Assembly (NCBI GenBank): GCA_930367215.1
Contig: OV884058.1
Location: 214,190,208 to 214,254,207, forward strand
Direction: 5' to 3'
Origin: Pollenia angustigena
Taxonomy: Eukaryota > Arthropoda > Insecta > Diptera > Polleniidae
DNA length: 64,000 nt
The stretch's first letter is position 1. Each line of letters begins with the position of its first letter. The translations under genes were made by a program, and so were the position numbers. Shown one piece after another: positions 22,007-32,953 of this stretch. The notes under the pieces were generated by a model that did no database searches, was not told where the DNA came from, and was given only the letters and a program-made list of their open reading frames with translations.

Positions 22007-25000
22007 ATGACCTCGTTCGAAGAGCTTGTCATCAGCCAGCAACAGACTGGACAGCGGATTGAAGCCATCATCCGAAATTACAAAAAGGACCCAGCTTCAA
22101 GGAAAACATCAATTAGCTACTTCCAGGAACGATTGAGACGGCTTGACGAGGAGTGGGCAAGTTTTGAAGGTACCGATAATCAGATTCGGTTACTGGAAAA
22201 GATCCCGTTGGATCATGATTACTTTGTAAAGGATTACTACAGCTCAATCATGGGCATCGTGCAGCAATATAAGGAAGAATTCGAATCTTCAATGCTAAAG
22301 GTCGGTCCTCCTGAAGCCATGAAGCGGCTAATGAACAACAGCCCAGACGATAAATGTCAGGCCACTGCTGCTGAGGAAGCCACGGCACCAAATGGTGAGC
22401 TGGTGAGACTCATGCGCAGGCAAGCAGCCATGATGTCCTCCATAGACCGACTATTGGAAGACAATTTCACATCTGAAGATGCCGTAGCTGCCACAAGGCT
22501 ATGGCGAGACATCGAAGGCTTGCACTACCAAATAGCGGAGCTATGCAGTGAAGCCGTTCAACACGGGTACAATATGGGGAGGTTTATCCAGCTCGAAAAA
22601 CAGGTCAGGGCAGCCTCCAGAAACAACACAACAATTCAGGGTCATTATGAGTGCAACAATGGGCGTTCCGAATCATCCACCGTGCCAATTCCAAAGATAA
22701 CAATCCCCAAATTTGAAGGAGACTACATGAAGTGGAAGGAATTTCATGATCTGTTCTCGTCCCTAATCATTCATCAACCAACACCAAACGTGCAAAAAAT
22801 GTGGTATCTAAAAACCCATTTAGGGGGAGAAGCAGCAAATTTAATCAAACATTTCTCCACCACAGGAGAAAACTTTGAAGCTGCATGGTCCCTCGTTGTA
22901 GAGCGCTACAACAACAGAAGATTATTGGTGAGCAAACTAATCCAGGAGCTAGTCAGTGCTCCAACCAAGACGTCAAGCGACAACTACAAGTCGCTACATG
23001 ATAAAACTCAAGAGTGTCTTTTATCACTTCGAAACCTTGATATTGACACCTCATCATGGGACCCATTGCTGATCCATTTGCTGCTTAAAGGGCTGGATCA
23101 GGCCACACGACTCCGATACGAACAGTCTCTTCTACAGCCACGAGAAGTGCCAACCATCAAAGATTTTCTGAACTTCTTGGAAAGGAATTTTCAGTCGGTA
23201 GAAGCAATGTCAGAAAAGGAAAAATCGCCACACTCCAAATCCCGAGTGTGTACCTCGATTACATCCGAGTGCCAAGGCAACCCATGCTGCATTCTGTGCA
23301 AAAAGGGAAATCACCCATTATTTGCATGCAACACTTTTCTTCAGCAGTCACCGGTATCAAGGCTTCAATTTGTTCAAAAGCAAAAGCGCTGTGAGAACTG
23401 CTTAAAACCTGGTCATAACGCTAAAAACTGCCTTAGCAAAAATTGCATGAAGTGCAACAAAAAACACAATACTCTGTTGCATCTAGAAGGCACAAACCAG
23501 AACCAAGTCGCACCAGCAGCAAATAACCTGGTTTCTAACGAACGCACAACACCCGTCGCCAGAACACCGCAAATTCAGCAAAACGCAACTTCACTCGCTG
23601 CTTCAAACCACGCTCAAACAATTAACTACGTCCTTCTGGGCACAGCAATGATCAAGGTTCAATCAAACAACAAGGAGATACAATGTAGGGCAATCCTTGA
23701 TTCCGGATCACAGTTAAACCTTGTCAGCGAAAGGTTAGTTAAACGCCTTGGAATCTCACTAAAACCAACCTCAATATGCATCAGCGGTATAGGCTCACGC
23801 AACACTAGAGTGCAGCATCGCGTAAACATAGCCTTACACTCACGCATAAACAACTTTAATACAAGACTTGAGGCTGCAGTTCTTCCACAAATAATTCCGC
23901 CTCAACCATCGCAAACGATCACAATTGACCACTGGCAAATTCCTAAAGACCTAGTGCTAGCCGATCCAAAATTCAACCGCCCTGATAGAATAGACGTTTT
24001 ACTAGGGGCAGAATTTTACCATCAACTAATGGCAATGGGTCAGGTTAAACTTGGTAACGATTTACCGATTTTACAAAATACATTATTGGGTTGGGTCGTT
24101 GCTGGTAAGATAGGAGGACACGAAGCAAGAGGTGCAGTATGTGGAATGTGCACTGAAGACGATACAAATTTAGAAAATGCCATTGCTCAACTTTGGGAGC
24201 TCGAAACTCTAAATCAAGTCGACACAAGACTATCAACTTCAGACAAACAGTGCGAAGATCATTTTGCACAAACTCACACAATCGATAGGAATGGAAGATT
24301 TACGGTAAAAATTCCATTCTGCAACAACCCTGATACATTGGGAGAATCACATAATACAGCATTCAACCGATTTATGTCACTGGAAAGAAGGTTAGCGAAG
24401 TCCCCCGAAATAAAGGCACAATATGTCAAGTTCATGAAAGAGTACGAAGCATTAGGCCACATGTCACAAATTGACCTAAATTCCACGCCAAGACCAATGT
24501 ATATCATTCCTCATCACTGCATACTTCGCCCTGAAAGCAGCACAACTAAGCTACGAGTAGTCTTTGATGCCTCTACTAAGACTTCAGACGGTGTATCATT
24601 GAATGATATAATGCACACAGGACCCACGGTGCAAAGCGATCTATTCTCAATTCTTCTTCGCTTCCGCTTACCACGGTTCGTATTCACAACTGACATCGAA
24701 AAGATGTATCGGCAATTCCTCATGCAGCCAGAAGACAGAAAATTTCAAATAATTATCTGGAGGGAAGAACCGACGATGCCAATAAAGTACTACCAGCTGA
24801 ACACAATCACCTACGGAACCCGATCCGCACCATACTTAGCAACAAAATGTCTACAAAAAATTGGTGAATCAAATAAAACAAAGTATCCGCATGGAGCCCA
24901 ATTCCTGCTAAACAACTTTTACGTGGATGATGGAATCGGGGGAGATGATAGCTTGCATACAGCTTTAATGATTCAGACAGAATTAAAACACATCCTAAGC

Positions 25001-28000
25001 AAACATGGTCTGAAATTACAAAAATGGACCGCCAATCACCAGAAGTTGCTACCAAACACCACAGAAGAACAAAAAGAAGTAAATTTCGACTTTACTAATG
25101 ATAATAACCAAACGGTCAAAACCCTAGGATTAACATGGATGCCAACCTCTGACCAGTTCTGTGTTAAAGTATGCTTAAGGGAAATCCATCAGATTACTAA
25201 ACGAACAGTCTGCTCAGATCTAGCTAGACTATTTGATCCCTTGGGGCTATTATCACCAATTGTAGTCACGGCAAAAATCTTTATTCAACATTTGTGGCAA
25301 CTAAAACTAGGATGGGACGATGAGCTACCCGAAGACCTTTGCTCAAAATGGATGACCTTCCGCAATGATTTAAAACATATCAACAATCTAAAGATGTCTC
25401 GACATATGTTCGCAGGACAAATAGCATCGAATATACAACTTCATGCCTTTGCCGACGCATCAGAAAAGGCGTATGGTGCAGCAATCTATATAAGATCAGT
25501 CATCACGAACAATCAAGTGATAGTACGACTACTATGTGCAAAATCTCGGGTAGCACCTTTGAAGAACCAAACTCTTCCCCGCCTCGAACTCTGCGCAGCA
25601 CTGCTAGCAGCTCAGTTAACATCAAGGGTTAAACGGGACTTAAAACTTGAAAGTAGCCCTACATATCTATGGACAGATTCTGAAATCGTGTTGGCCTGGA
25701 TCCATTCACCATCGTCATCATACCAAACGTTCGTGGCTAACCGAATAGCTGCAATACAAGAAATATCTATTGTCGAACAATGGCGACATGTAAGATCAAA
25801 GGATAATCCCGCAGATGTTCTGTCACGTGGTCTTTCGCCAAGAAAATTATCCGAACACCCCTTATGGTTCTACGGACCCATGTTTCTTTGTAAACCTGAT
25901 GGAATTTGGCCACAAAACTTCTCAAAACATAAGGCCATCAGTGACGACAGTAACATGGAACTAAAGAAAGTCACTGCCATCACAACCACAGGTGAAAATT
26001 CAACAAGTCTAATCTACCAGATAAATCATAAAGGGTCTTTCAGAACACTGCAAAGAGTGACAGGATATATCCTCAGATTCATCAATAATAGCAGAAAACA
26101 GAAGCAGCAGCGCGAACTAGAGTTATCAACCCACGAGTTGGAGCAAGCTCTCATAGTCATCGTTAGGGCAATGCAGCAGGCAGACTTTAGTGACGAGTTA
26201 AAACATTTGCTGAAACATAAGGAAGTGACCAAAGGCAGCCCATACAACAATCTTACACCATTTTTAGACTCTAATGGTCTTATCAGAGTGGGAGGACGCT
26301 TAGAATCATCAACGTTACCTTACGACGCAAGGCACCCAATGTTAATCCCATACAATGACCCAATAACAAAGTTAATAATGCAAATGACACATGAGAAGAA
26401 TCGCCACTGTGGCCCCCAAGCACTATTGTCACACGTAAGACAAAGGTATTGGCCAGTAAAAGGTAAAACAGCAGCACGATCAACTGTTCAACACTGCATA
26501 AAATGCACTAGAGCAAAGCCAAAATTGCTTAACCAAATTATGGGAAACTTGCCACCAGCACGAATAACACCAGCACGACCATTTATCAACTCTGGCGTTG
26601 ACTTCTGTGGACCATTTTGGATTCACTATAAAGTAAGAGGAAAAAGGCCTCACAAGGCCTACATCGCTGTATTTTGCTGTTTCGCTACTAAAGCTGTGCA
26701 CTTAGAATTAGTAAGTGAGCTAACCACTGAAGCCTTCATAGGCGCATTAAAGCGATTTACAAGCCGCAGAGGACACTGCAAAAACCTATACTGTGACAAC
26801 GCAACAAATTTCGTTGGTACAAAAAATAAACTTGAGGAGCTGTCGGACTCACTGTATGAAAGTTCCGCTCATGCAAAAATCCATAACGAATGTACGTCCA
26901 GAGGGATTGCATTTCACTTCATCCCACCAAGGGCGCCCCACTTTGGAGGCTTATGGGAAGCGGCGGTTAAGTCCGCAAAACATCTGCTAGTAAGGAGTGT
27001 ATCAACAGCAACATTGACGTACGAAGAACTTGATACTGTGGTAATAGAGATAGAAGGTATTCTCAACTCTCGCCCAATAAGTCCCATGTCAGACAATCCA
27101 AATGATTTGGCGGCACTCACTCCCGGTCATTTTCTCATCGGGGAACCTATAAATGCACAAGCCAACATTGGAGACACACAGCCAAACACCAACCTGTTGA
27201 CTAGATGGAAGTTGGTCACTCATGTCAAAGAGGAATTCTGGAGAAGATGGTCACGCGAGTATCTTTGTGAACTGCAGTATCGCCATAAGTGGCAAACACA
27301 AAAAAATAACATAAGACCTGGTGATATGGTCATCATAAAAGAAGATAACACAACACCTTTGCAATGGCCTTTAGGAAGGATTGTAAAGGTACACTATGGA
27401 GATGATGGCTTTGCACGGGTAGCGGACGTCAAAACAGCAAAGGGCATTTCCAGAAGGCCAATTGCTCGACTAGCACCACTACCAATTAACACTACAGACT
27501 CAAGTGGAACCAACAACCAAGATGATTCAGAAGAACCAACCACGTCACAAACCAATGACAATGAAATTCCTAAAAAGAGAAGACGTGCCTCTCTTAATCA
27601 CACTTTAGTCACCGTGATTATAGCAATTATGCTACTTCCATTGATAGTAGGTGCACAAGTACACAATAAAAAATTCGGAAGAAAATTAGGCATACATTTC
27701 GAAGGAATCGGATCAGCAGTAATATCACCGACAGAATGGCAACTATTGATATACTATGACTTAAAGGAATTTTGGTCTGAGTTAACCATTTTCTCGGAAG
27801 GGACAAAAACACTTAACCATGTATGTAAGGAAATACAAGAAAAGACAACATGTACTAACCTGGTAAAATATTTTGAACATACTGAAGATGAACTCACCAT
27901 GGACAGTATGTTACTTTCCGGAAAAAGAAAAAAAAGAGCAGCAATAGATTTAGTTGGGAACATCGCCCATTCTCTATTTGGTGTACTGGATTCCGAATAT

Positions 28001-29341
28001 GCGACGAACATGGCACAAACAATTTCAAAGGTCAAGGAAAACGAAGCACATCTACTTAATCTCCTAAAGAATCAGACTTCAATTATTGACTCAACCATAA
28101 ACATCATGAAGGCAGACCAAGGAGCTGTAAAGAAAAAATTTGATCAAATTGACTTCCAAATCGCCGAAATACATAACATGATACTCGCTGGCAAAGACGA
28201 ACACCATCAGGACAGGCTCTACCGGTTGTTTTCATCACTGTGCATTCAGTTAACAATTACAGCAGCTAATCTACAGCGCACTCAATTATCAATTCTTGAT
28301 GTGCTCACCAATACTCACCATGGCATCATCAGTCCATTACTCCTGACTCCACGCCAATTGCAAAAAGAAGTGGAAAAAATAAGATTCCATCTCCCTGAAG
28401 CACTAGACCTACCTGTTAACCAAGAAGACACGCTACAGTTGTACAAGCTAATGAAGGTTAAGGGAGGCCTCACTGAAAACACAGTAATATTTAGCATTAC
28501 GTTACCATTAATTGAACGTGATAGTTTTGATGTCTTCAGCATAGTCCCAATACCAAATTGGGTTAATAACACGTTAATCTCAATTCAGCCATGCTCCACG
28601 TTTCTGGTCATCAACACTGATCGCAACCAGTATTACGCTCTCAGTAATCTCGAATTCAACTCATGTTTACTTCTCACAAAAGAGCGATATCTCTGTTCGA
28701 AGATTCAACTAAAGTATGACCATGGTTCATCAGCATGTAGTTGTGAAATAAATTTGTTTCACAACAGAACTCAGCTAGATTGCCCAGTGCAGCATGTCAA
28801 AAAACCCGCATCATGGGTACCGCTACGACATCCAAACAAATGGATATATTCCCTTCCATCTCAATCCCAAGCAACAGTGGTATGCAACCAACAGATCACC
28901 CAATTAACCCTCGAAGGATCAGGTTTGCTTGAACTGGAACCAATATGCACCCTGAAACATAAATTCATGACACTAAAGGGGCAGCAAGTAATATCCAGCT
29001 CCAGTAAAACATCATACACTAATCTTTGGGAAACCACCAAACAAAGCCATGAAGAACGTATAAACCCATTGCTAAATGAAATCCATACGAACGAATATAT
29101 ATCACAAGTTAAAAATCTAACAAAACTACAAACCTCTTTGAACACACAAAAAATTCTTCAGCTTCCGAACAAAATTGACACCAACAATTACCATCACATC
29201 ACCATCGGCTACTCATCTCTAATAATCACGCTTGGCATCTTAGTTTACCTCACAAGAAGACAAAATTCTAAAAAGGCTGCTACTCCAGTTCCCACACCCC
29301 GTCAACAACAAGCCTCGTCAGAATTCACCGTCCACATTTAA
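22007..29341 (+). CDS. BEL/Pao gag-pol-env polyprotein, intact, 2,444 aa
   Basis: One uninterrupted frame from the first ATG after the primer site. Gag occupies about residues 1-420 and is followed by cysteine knuckles at 427-490 (CILCKKGNH, CENCLKPGHNAKNC). The aspartic protease has DSG at 565, and reverse transcriptase has FTTDIEKMYRQF and YVDD at 972-975. RNase H acids are D1150 and D1224. Integrase has an HHCC finger (about 1462-1500) and catalytic D1532, D1597 and E1651. After about residue 1860 comes an envelope-like region: a hydrophobic segment near 1870, a furin-type RKKR site (1974-1977) followed by a hydrophobic stretch, N-glycosylation sites and a C-terminal membrane anchor at about 2400-2417. 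The cleavage-site arrangement resembles errantivirus and baculovirus F-type fusion proteins. All catalytic residues I checked are present and there is no stop or frameshift. Full-length for the roo type. Confidence 0.95.
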   Translation: MTSFEELVISQQQTGQRIEAIIRNYKKDPASRKTSISYFQERLRRLDEEWASFEGTDNQIRLLEKIPLDHDYFVKDYYSSIMGIVQQYKEEFESSMLKVGPPEAMKRLMNNSPDDKCQATAAEEATAPNGELVRLMRRQAAMMSSIDRLLEDNFTSEDAVAATRLWRDIEGLHYQIAELCSEAVQHGYNMGRFIQLEKQVRAASRNNTTIQGHYECNNGRSESSTVPIPKITIPKFEGDYMKWKEFHDLFSSLIIHQPTPNVQKMWYLKTHLGGEAANLIKHFSTTGENFEAAWSLVVERYNNRRLLVSKLIQELVSAPTKTSSDNYKSLHDKTQECLLSLRNLDIDTSSWDPLLIHLLLKGLDQATRLRYEQSLLQPREVPTIKDFLNFLERNFQSVEAMSEKEKSPHSKSRVCTSITSECQGNPCCILCKKGNHPLFACNTFLQQSPVSRLQFVQKQKRCENCLKPGHNAKNCLSKNCMKCNKKHNTLLHLEGTNQNQVAPAANNLVSNERTTPVARTPQIQQNATSLAASNHAQTINYVLLGTAMIKVQSNNKEIQCRAILDSGSQLNLVSERLVKRLGISLKPTSICISGIGSRNTRVQHRVNIALHSRINNFNTRLEAAVLPQIIPPQPSQTITIDHWQIPKDLVLADPKFNRPDRIDVLLGAEFYHQLMAMGQVKLGNDLPILQNTLLGWVVAGKIGGHEARGAVCGMCTEDDTNLENAIAQLWELETLNQVDTRLSTSDKQCEDHFAQTHTIDRNGRFTVKIPFCNNPDTLGESHNTAFNRFMSLERRLAKSPEIKAQYVKFMKEYEALGHMSQIDLNSTPRPMYIIPHHCILRPESSTTKLRVVFDASTKTSDGVSLNDIMHTGPTVQSDLFSILLRFRLPRFVFTTDIEKMYRQFLMQPEDRKFQIIIWREEPTMPIKYYQLNTITYGTRSAPYLATKCLQKIGESNKTKYPHGAQFLLNNFYVDDGIGGDDSLHTALMIQTELKHILSKHGLKLQKWTANHQKLLPNTTEEQKEVNFDFTNDNNQTVKTLGLTWMPTSDQFCVKVCLREIHQITKRTVCSDLARLFDPLGLLSPIVVTAKIFIQHLWQLKLGWDDELPEDLCSKWMTFRNDLKHINNLKMSRHMFAGQIASNIQLHAFADASEKAYGAAIYIRSVITNNQVIVRLLCAKSRVAPLKNQTLPRLELCAALLAAQLTSRVKRDLKLESSPTYLWTDSEIVLAWIHSPSSSYQTFVANRIAAIQEISIVEQWRHVRSKDNPADVLSRGLSPRKLSEHPLWFYGPMFLCKPDGIWPQNFSKHKAISDDSNMELKKVTAITTTGENSTSLIYQINHKGSFRTLQRVTGYILRFINNSRKQKQQRELELSTHELEQALIVIVRAMQQADFSDELKHLLKHKEVTKGSPYNNLTPFLDSNGLIRVGGRLESSTLPYDARHPMLIPYNDPITKLIMQMTHEKNRHCGPQALLSHVRQRYWPVKGKTAARSTVQHCIKCTRAKPKLLNQIMGNLPPARITPARPFINSGVDFCGPFWIHYKVRGKRPHKAYIAVFCCFATKAVHLELVSELTTEAFIGALKRFTSRRGHCKNLYCDNATNFVGTKNKLEELSDSLYESSAHAKIHNECTSRGIAFHFIPPRAPHFGGLWEAAVKSAKHLLVRSVSTATLTYEELDTVVIEIEGILNSRPISPMSDNPNDLAALTPGHFLIGEPINAQANIGDTQPNTNLLTRWKLVTHVKEEFWRRWSREYLCELQYRHKWQTQKNNIRPGDMVIIKEDNTTPLQWPLGRIVKVHYGDDGFARVADVKTAKGISRRPIARLAPLPINTTDSSGTNNQDDSEEPTTSQTNDNEIPKKRRRASLNHTLVTVIIAIMLLPLIVGAQVHNKKFGRKLGIHFEGIGSAVISPTEWQLLIYYDLKEFWSELTIFSEGTKTLNHVCKEIQEKTTCTNLVKYFEHTEDELTMDSMLLSGKRKKRAAIDLVGNIAHSLFGVLDSEYATNMAQTISKVKENEAHLLNLLKNQTSIIDSTINIMKADQGAVKKKFDQIDFQIAEIHNMILAGKDEHHQDRLYRLFSSLCIQLTITAANLQRTQLSILDVLTNTHHGIISPLLLTPRQLQKEVEKIRFHLPEALDLPVNQEDTLQLYKLMKVKGGLTENTVIFSITLPLIERDSFDVFSIVPIPNWVNNTLISIQPCSTFLVINTDRNQYYALSNLEFNSCLLLTKERYLCSKIQLKYDHGSSACSCEINLFHNRTQLDCPVQHVKKPASWVPLRHPNKWIYSLPSQSQATVVCNQQITQLTLEGSGLLELEPICTLKHKFMTLKGQQVISSSSKTSYTNLWETTKQSHEERINPLLNEIHTNEYISQVKNLTKLQTSLNTQKILQLPNKIDTNNYHHITIGYSSLIITLGILVYLTRRQNSKKAATPVPTPRQQQASSEFTVHI

Positions 29342-29509
29342 CAAACATCAACAACTAACTAACAAAAGGCAAAAGATCTATCTACACAGCTTCAATAAGA
29401 CGAGAAGGAATGCCAGCTCAGCACAACGCGGACACATAATCTTCAAAGTTTAGTAGTAATTTTTCCATTTGTTTGCTTATTTAATTTTTTATTTTGAGCT
29501 ACACTCAAC

Positions 29510-29518
29510 GGGGGGAGC
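29510..29518 (+). promoter_or_regulatory. Polypurine tract
   Basis: GGGGGGAGC directly before the 3' LTR (29521), the usual start of plus-strand DNA synthesis. Confidence 0.8.
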
Positions 29519-29520
29519 AA

Positions 29521-30277
29521 TGTTAATACATATTTTATTTTGTTCTTGCCTAATTATTTCCGTAATACATGGATTATTTTGTTATTGTTTAATTGTTGTC
29601 GTTTAAGTTTGTTGAACCATTCTCTGCTTAATTTAAGTTCATTGAAGTTACACACTTTTTTTTGTTTTGACATTGAAATTGAAATTTAATACTTAATAAT
29701 TTTGTTTATTTAAATTTGCAACTTCAAACATATTTTTTGTTTTGTCTTTTGCTTACTTAGTAGTACATAAGTTTCATTGACTTTAATAATGTTTATTTGT
29801 TCATACGATTATTTTCTTGTTTATTTAAATTTGCAACTTCATACATATTTTTTGTTTTGGCTATAAGTTTCATTGACTTTAATTTAATGTTTATTTGTTC
29901 ATATGATAATTGTAAATTCGGCAGAAATATGGGTCAATGTATTATTAATCAATTTATAACAAATAGGCCGTCAGCATATTTTTCATAAGCAATTATTCAT
30001 ATGTTTTTAGTGTAAAAAATTAGTATTTAAGTTGGAAATTATGAATAATAAAAACACTCTTATTCTAAAGGCAAATCAAGACTTTTAATTAAGAGAAAGC
30101 AACACGGTTCAAGTGCTGTTGTTGCCCATCCAAAACCAAATTGCAACATAGTTAAAGTGCTACTGTTGTACCAATCTACTTTAGTTTCAATATAGTTTAA
30201 GTGCTATTATTGAACATTTTTTATCCTGTATCCAATCTACTTTAGTTTCAATATAGTTTAAGTGCTATTATTGAACA
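29521..30277 (+). repeat. 3' LTR of the BEL/Pao element
   Basis: 757 bp; reads the same as the 5' LTR throughout, including the internal 61-bp-period duplication. Confidence 0.95.
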
Positions 30278-30962
30278 ATTTTTATGAAGAAAGGAATTTT
30301 ACAACATGAAAATTAATTAAAATTTACTGATAATTTTTCATTCTTGACTCAATCTGGGCTCGAACCCAGGCGTTTTTACGGACAGGTTACCCTGACATGT
30401 TTCGATTGCAACCACTCAATCTCCTCAGAGGGCTTGCCGTTTAACACTCGCAGCCATCGACAACTGCTGACGTCATTAGTCAAACATCAATCCTTAAACC
30501 AAATTTTATTTAACCTTTGGTAGATCGAAATTTGCTTTGAATGATTATCTATTTTAATTCATTTTACGTGTTCTTCCTTTACTTCTGTTTTTTCGTACTT
30601 TTGTCAAGAATTCTTCTTGAAGTTCAAAGTACATATTTTGTTTTGTTTTTTCATTTTTTTTTTTTTTTTTTGTCTTTCTTTTTCTTACTGACCTTTTCAG
30701 CACAACTTGAAGGACAAATGCAAACATAGAGCTCGTGCCTTAGCTTTAACAATAATTAGTATTGTGGTTATTTTGTTGAACTATTTATGGTTTTTAATCC
30801 AAATTTTTAATATTTTTAATTAGGCTTAAGTTCATCAAATTTAATTTTCATTAAATTATTTTTATGAAGAAAGGAATTTTACAACATGAAAATTAATTAA
30901 AATTTACTGATAATTTTTCATTCTTGACTCAATCTGGGCTCGAACCCAGTTGTTTATTTTTT
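30278..30962 (+). repeat. Family R: right part of the split copy plus a second partial copy
   Basis: The split copy resumes at 30278 and runs through the tRNA-like block (30355-30440), GTAGATCGAAATTTGCTTTG and CAGCACAACTTGAAGGACAA (30700). A second unit starts near 30738 (CAATAATTAGTATTGTGG) and repeats the series 579 bp after the first until it stops after GGGCTCGAACCCAG at 30949. On the minus strand the block has a box B (GGTTCGAGCC) and a box A-like GAGTGGTTGC. Confidence 0.8.
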
Positions 30963-31877
30963 TTTTTTTTTATTTGCCGATTATCCATACCTACGGATGC
31001 AATTCATATTGATCAATTAGAATTTATTACATATTCCTCGAATGCCCATGATCACCCATTGACTGATAGCAGTATGCTGGTTCCTTGTTGGCGTTAGTGC
31101 TGATGTGGGTAAAGTTTGCTATGAAAATTATACGAAAGATCATAAGAAATAATTTTTATAATCACGAACAGTTTACTTCTTTTTAGCTTAAATATGCCTC
31201 AACAAATTCGGATGTAAATAACAATTGAAAAGGTCCATTACAAAGCGCAACAATTCCTCTTCTTTATGTTTAATTTTTTTTATGAATAATGTTGTACATA
31301 CTAAAATCCCTATAGTCGTTGTTTTAACGACTTATACACACACATACATAAATCGTACTGGCTTTAATTCATCTTTGTTCGTTCATTTATCCAAACATTT
31401 TTAAAGTGGAATTGTTCCGTTTTGTTATGCAGCTCCTCAGTTGTAAAAAGGGAGTTATATTTAGAACTAAATTGAGCAATTTTTGCCAAATAAAGCAATT
31501 AAACTGTAAAATACATTAATTAATAAAGATGAGGCGTTTTATTATTATTTTTTTACAAAAAAAAATTGTTATTGCTTTTTTTAAACAATATTTCAGTTCT
31601 TTCTCTTATTATATATATATATGTATATGTATGTATGTTCATCTAAGGGACACACTATTTTCATCCTTTTGTACTTCTGTCTCCAGACGAACAATCTTTC
31701 CTCAGGTCCTTCAGCTTTCTTGATATGAATGTCCCTCATTGATTTTTGAACCATTACGCAATGGAAATACTTCAGAGTCTAGCGAAGAGACTTTTTATTT
31801 TATTTTTAACACAACAGTTGGGCATCTGCAGGATTCAAAAACTTTTGAGCATTTTCATCATCGTCCACTGAACCGTG
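30963..31877. other. Non-coding stretch downstream of the Hsp70-like exon
   Basis: No gene seen. On the minus strand an AATAAAA at about 31537-31543 could be the polyadenylation signal of the Hsp70-like gene. A (TA)n/(TATG)n tract lies at 31612-31650. Confidence 0.4.
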
Positions 31878-32413
31878 TCATACAGTCACATCTTCGGCCA
31901 CACATTCACATTCTTCCGAAGATTCCATCGGCTGATATGGAAATATTTTTTCGACATCTGGGTATTTGTTGGAAATCGCAGATTGCAATTTGTGTATTTG
32001 AGCCGTGGCGCCAAATAAAACAATATTATCCAATTTTTTAATTTCCAGACGGCCTTTTAACGCCTTTTCCGCCCATTCATTCAAAATATGCATAAATGAA
32101 TTAAAAACCGGTTGTGTAAAATTTTCAATACGTGGGCGGCTCAATTGATTATTGAAATCTACACTATCCGTTAGGGAATCTATTAAAAGTTGAGTGGAAG
32201 GTAAAGTTGACAGGATATGCTTATAGTAAGCAGCAGCAGCAGAACTGATCTTTGCTAATGAGTGCCGACTTTCATTTGGATCCAAATTATATTTTCTTTG
32301 GAATTCTTCACAAATAAATTTTACCAACTCTTCTGTAAACTGTTGTCCGCCTATGGAGAATGGGCAATAGCATTCCTCATTTGTGTATAGACGATGCTTA
32401 ACTTCAAGCAAAG
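31878..32413 (-). CDS. Hsp70-family protein (HSPA14-like), 3' exon or fragment
   Basis: 178 codons of the Hsp70 nucleotide-binding domain, subdomains IIA/IIB: LEVKHRLY, SIGGQQFTEELVKFICEEFQ, NESRHSLAKISSAA, HILSTLPSTQLLIDSL, DFNNQLSRPRIE and NIVLFGATAQIHKLQ. Fit is best to the divergent HSPA14 group (Drosophila CG7182-like), which works with the ribosome-associated chaperones. A possible splice acceptor (AATTAAG) ends at 32414; upstream is a stop in frame, so the 5' exons lie elsewhere and were not found. The usual GG-S/T-R nucleotide-contact motif is changed to GATAQ. After the TGA at 31878 the same frame runs on for 23 sensible residues (HGSVDDDENAQKFLNPADAQ...), so the stop may be a mutation. 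It could be a real last exon or a pseudogene. Confidence 0.65.
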
Positions 32414-32953
32414 CTTAATTTGAGTAAATACTTCCACATCTTATATTTAAACTTATTTGGCATCCTCTTAATTTAGATTAAAAAAGCTTGACTTGCACTT
32501 AAAATGGTGAAAACTCTTCAACAACCTCCAATTTTGTCTTCATCATAATCGTCGGGTTTCATCGCTTTCAACAAAGATTAATGTTTCCCTGAATCTTATT
32601 CACAAGATATCGTTTTTCTGACTTTTGCCAATAAATATTTTGTTTTGTTCCTGCTCCCTTATAGTATTTTTTTTTTGCACACACTCATTTTTTTAATATA
32701 TTTTTGTATTTTAATTATATTCACAAAATTTGTTTATAAAAACTGTTTTTTTTTTAATATAAAAATTGTAATTGTACGTAAACAAACATAATTTTTTTTT
32801 TTTGATATTTGGGGTTTAACTGGGGTAAACAGCTGACAAACATATGGGCCAACGAGTCTACCTTGTGTACTTGTACCATGGTTTATAATTAATATTTCTT
32901 GATGTCTTGCGTTTATTATCAATATTTTTGATAATAAAAAAAATTTAAAAATA

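Larger units (their letters stand above)
21165..30282 (+). mobile_element. Complete BEL/Pao (roo-like) LTR retrotransposon with target duplication
   Basis: The element is 21170-30277, with the 5-bp target duplication ATTTT at 21165-21169 and 30278-30282. Order: LTR, primer site, gag-pol-env in one frame, polypurine tract, LTR. Both LTRs are 757 bp with TG...CA ends and I see no difference between them, so the insertion is very young. The single-ORF layout with an envelope-like 3' part is that of Drosophila roo. It is inserted in a family R repeat whose empty version is visible at 30.74-30.96 kb. Confidence 0.95.

Noticed and set aside
30340..30450. A functional tRNA gene
   Set aside because: Box A and B-like words are present, but I could not fold a full cloverleaf with a proper acceptor stem, and the block recurs in diverged family R copies, so a tRNA-derived repeat is the better reading.
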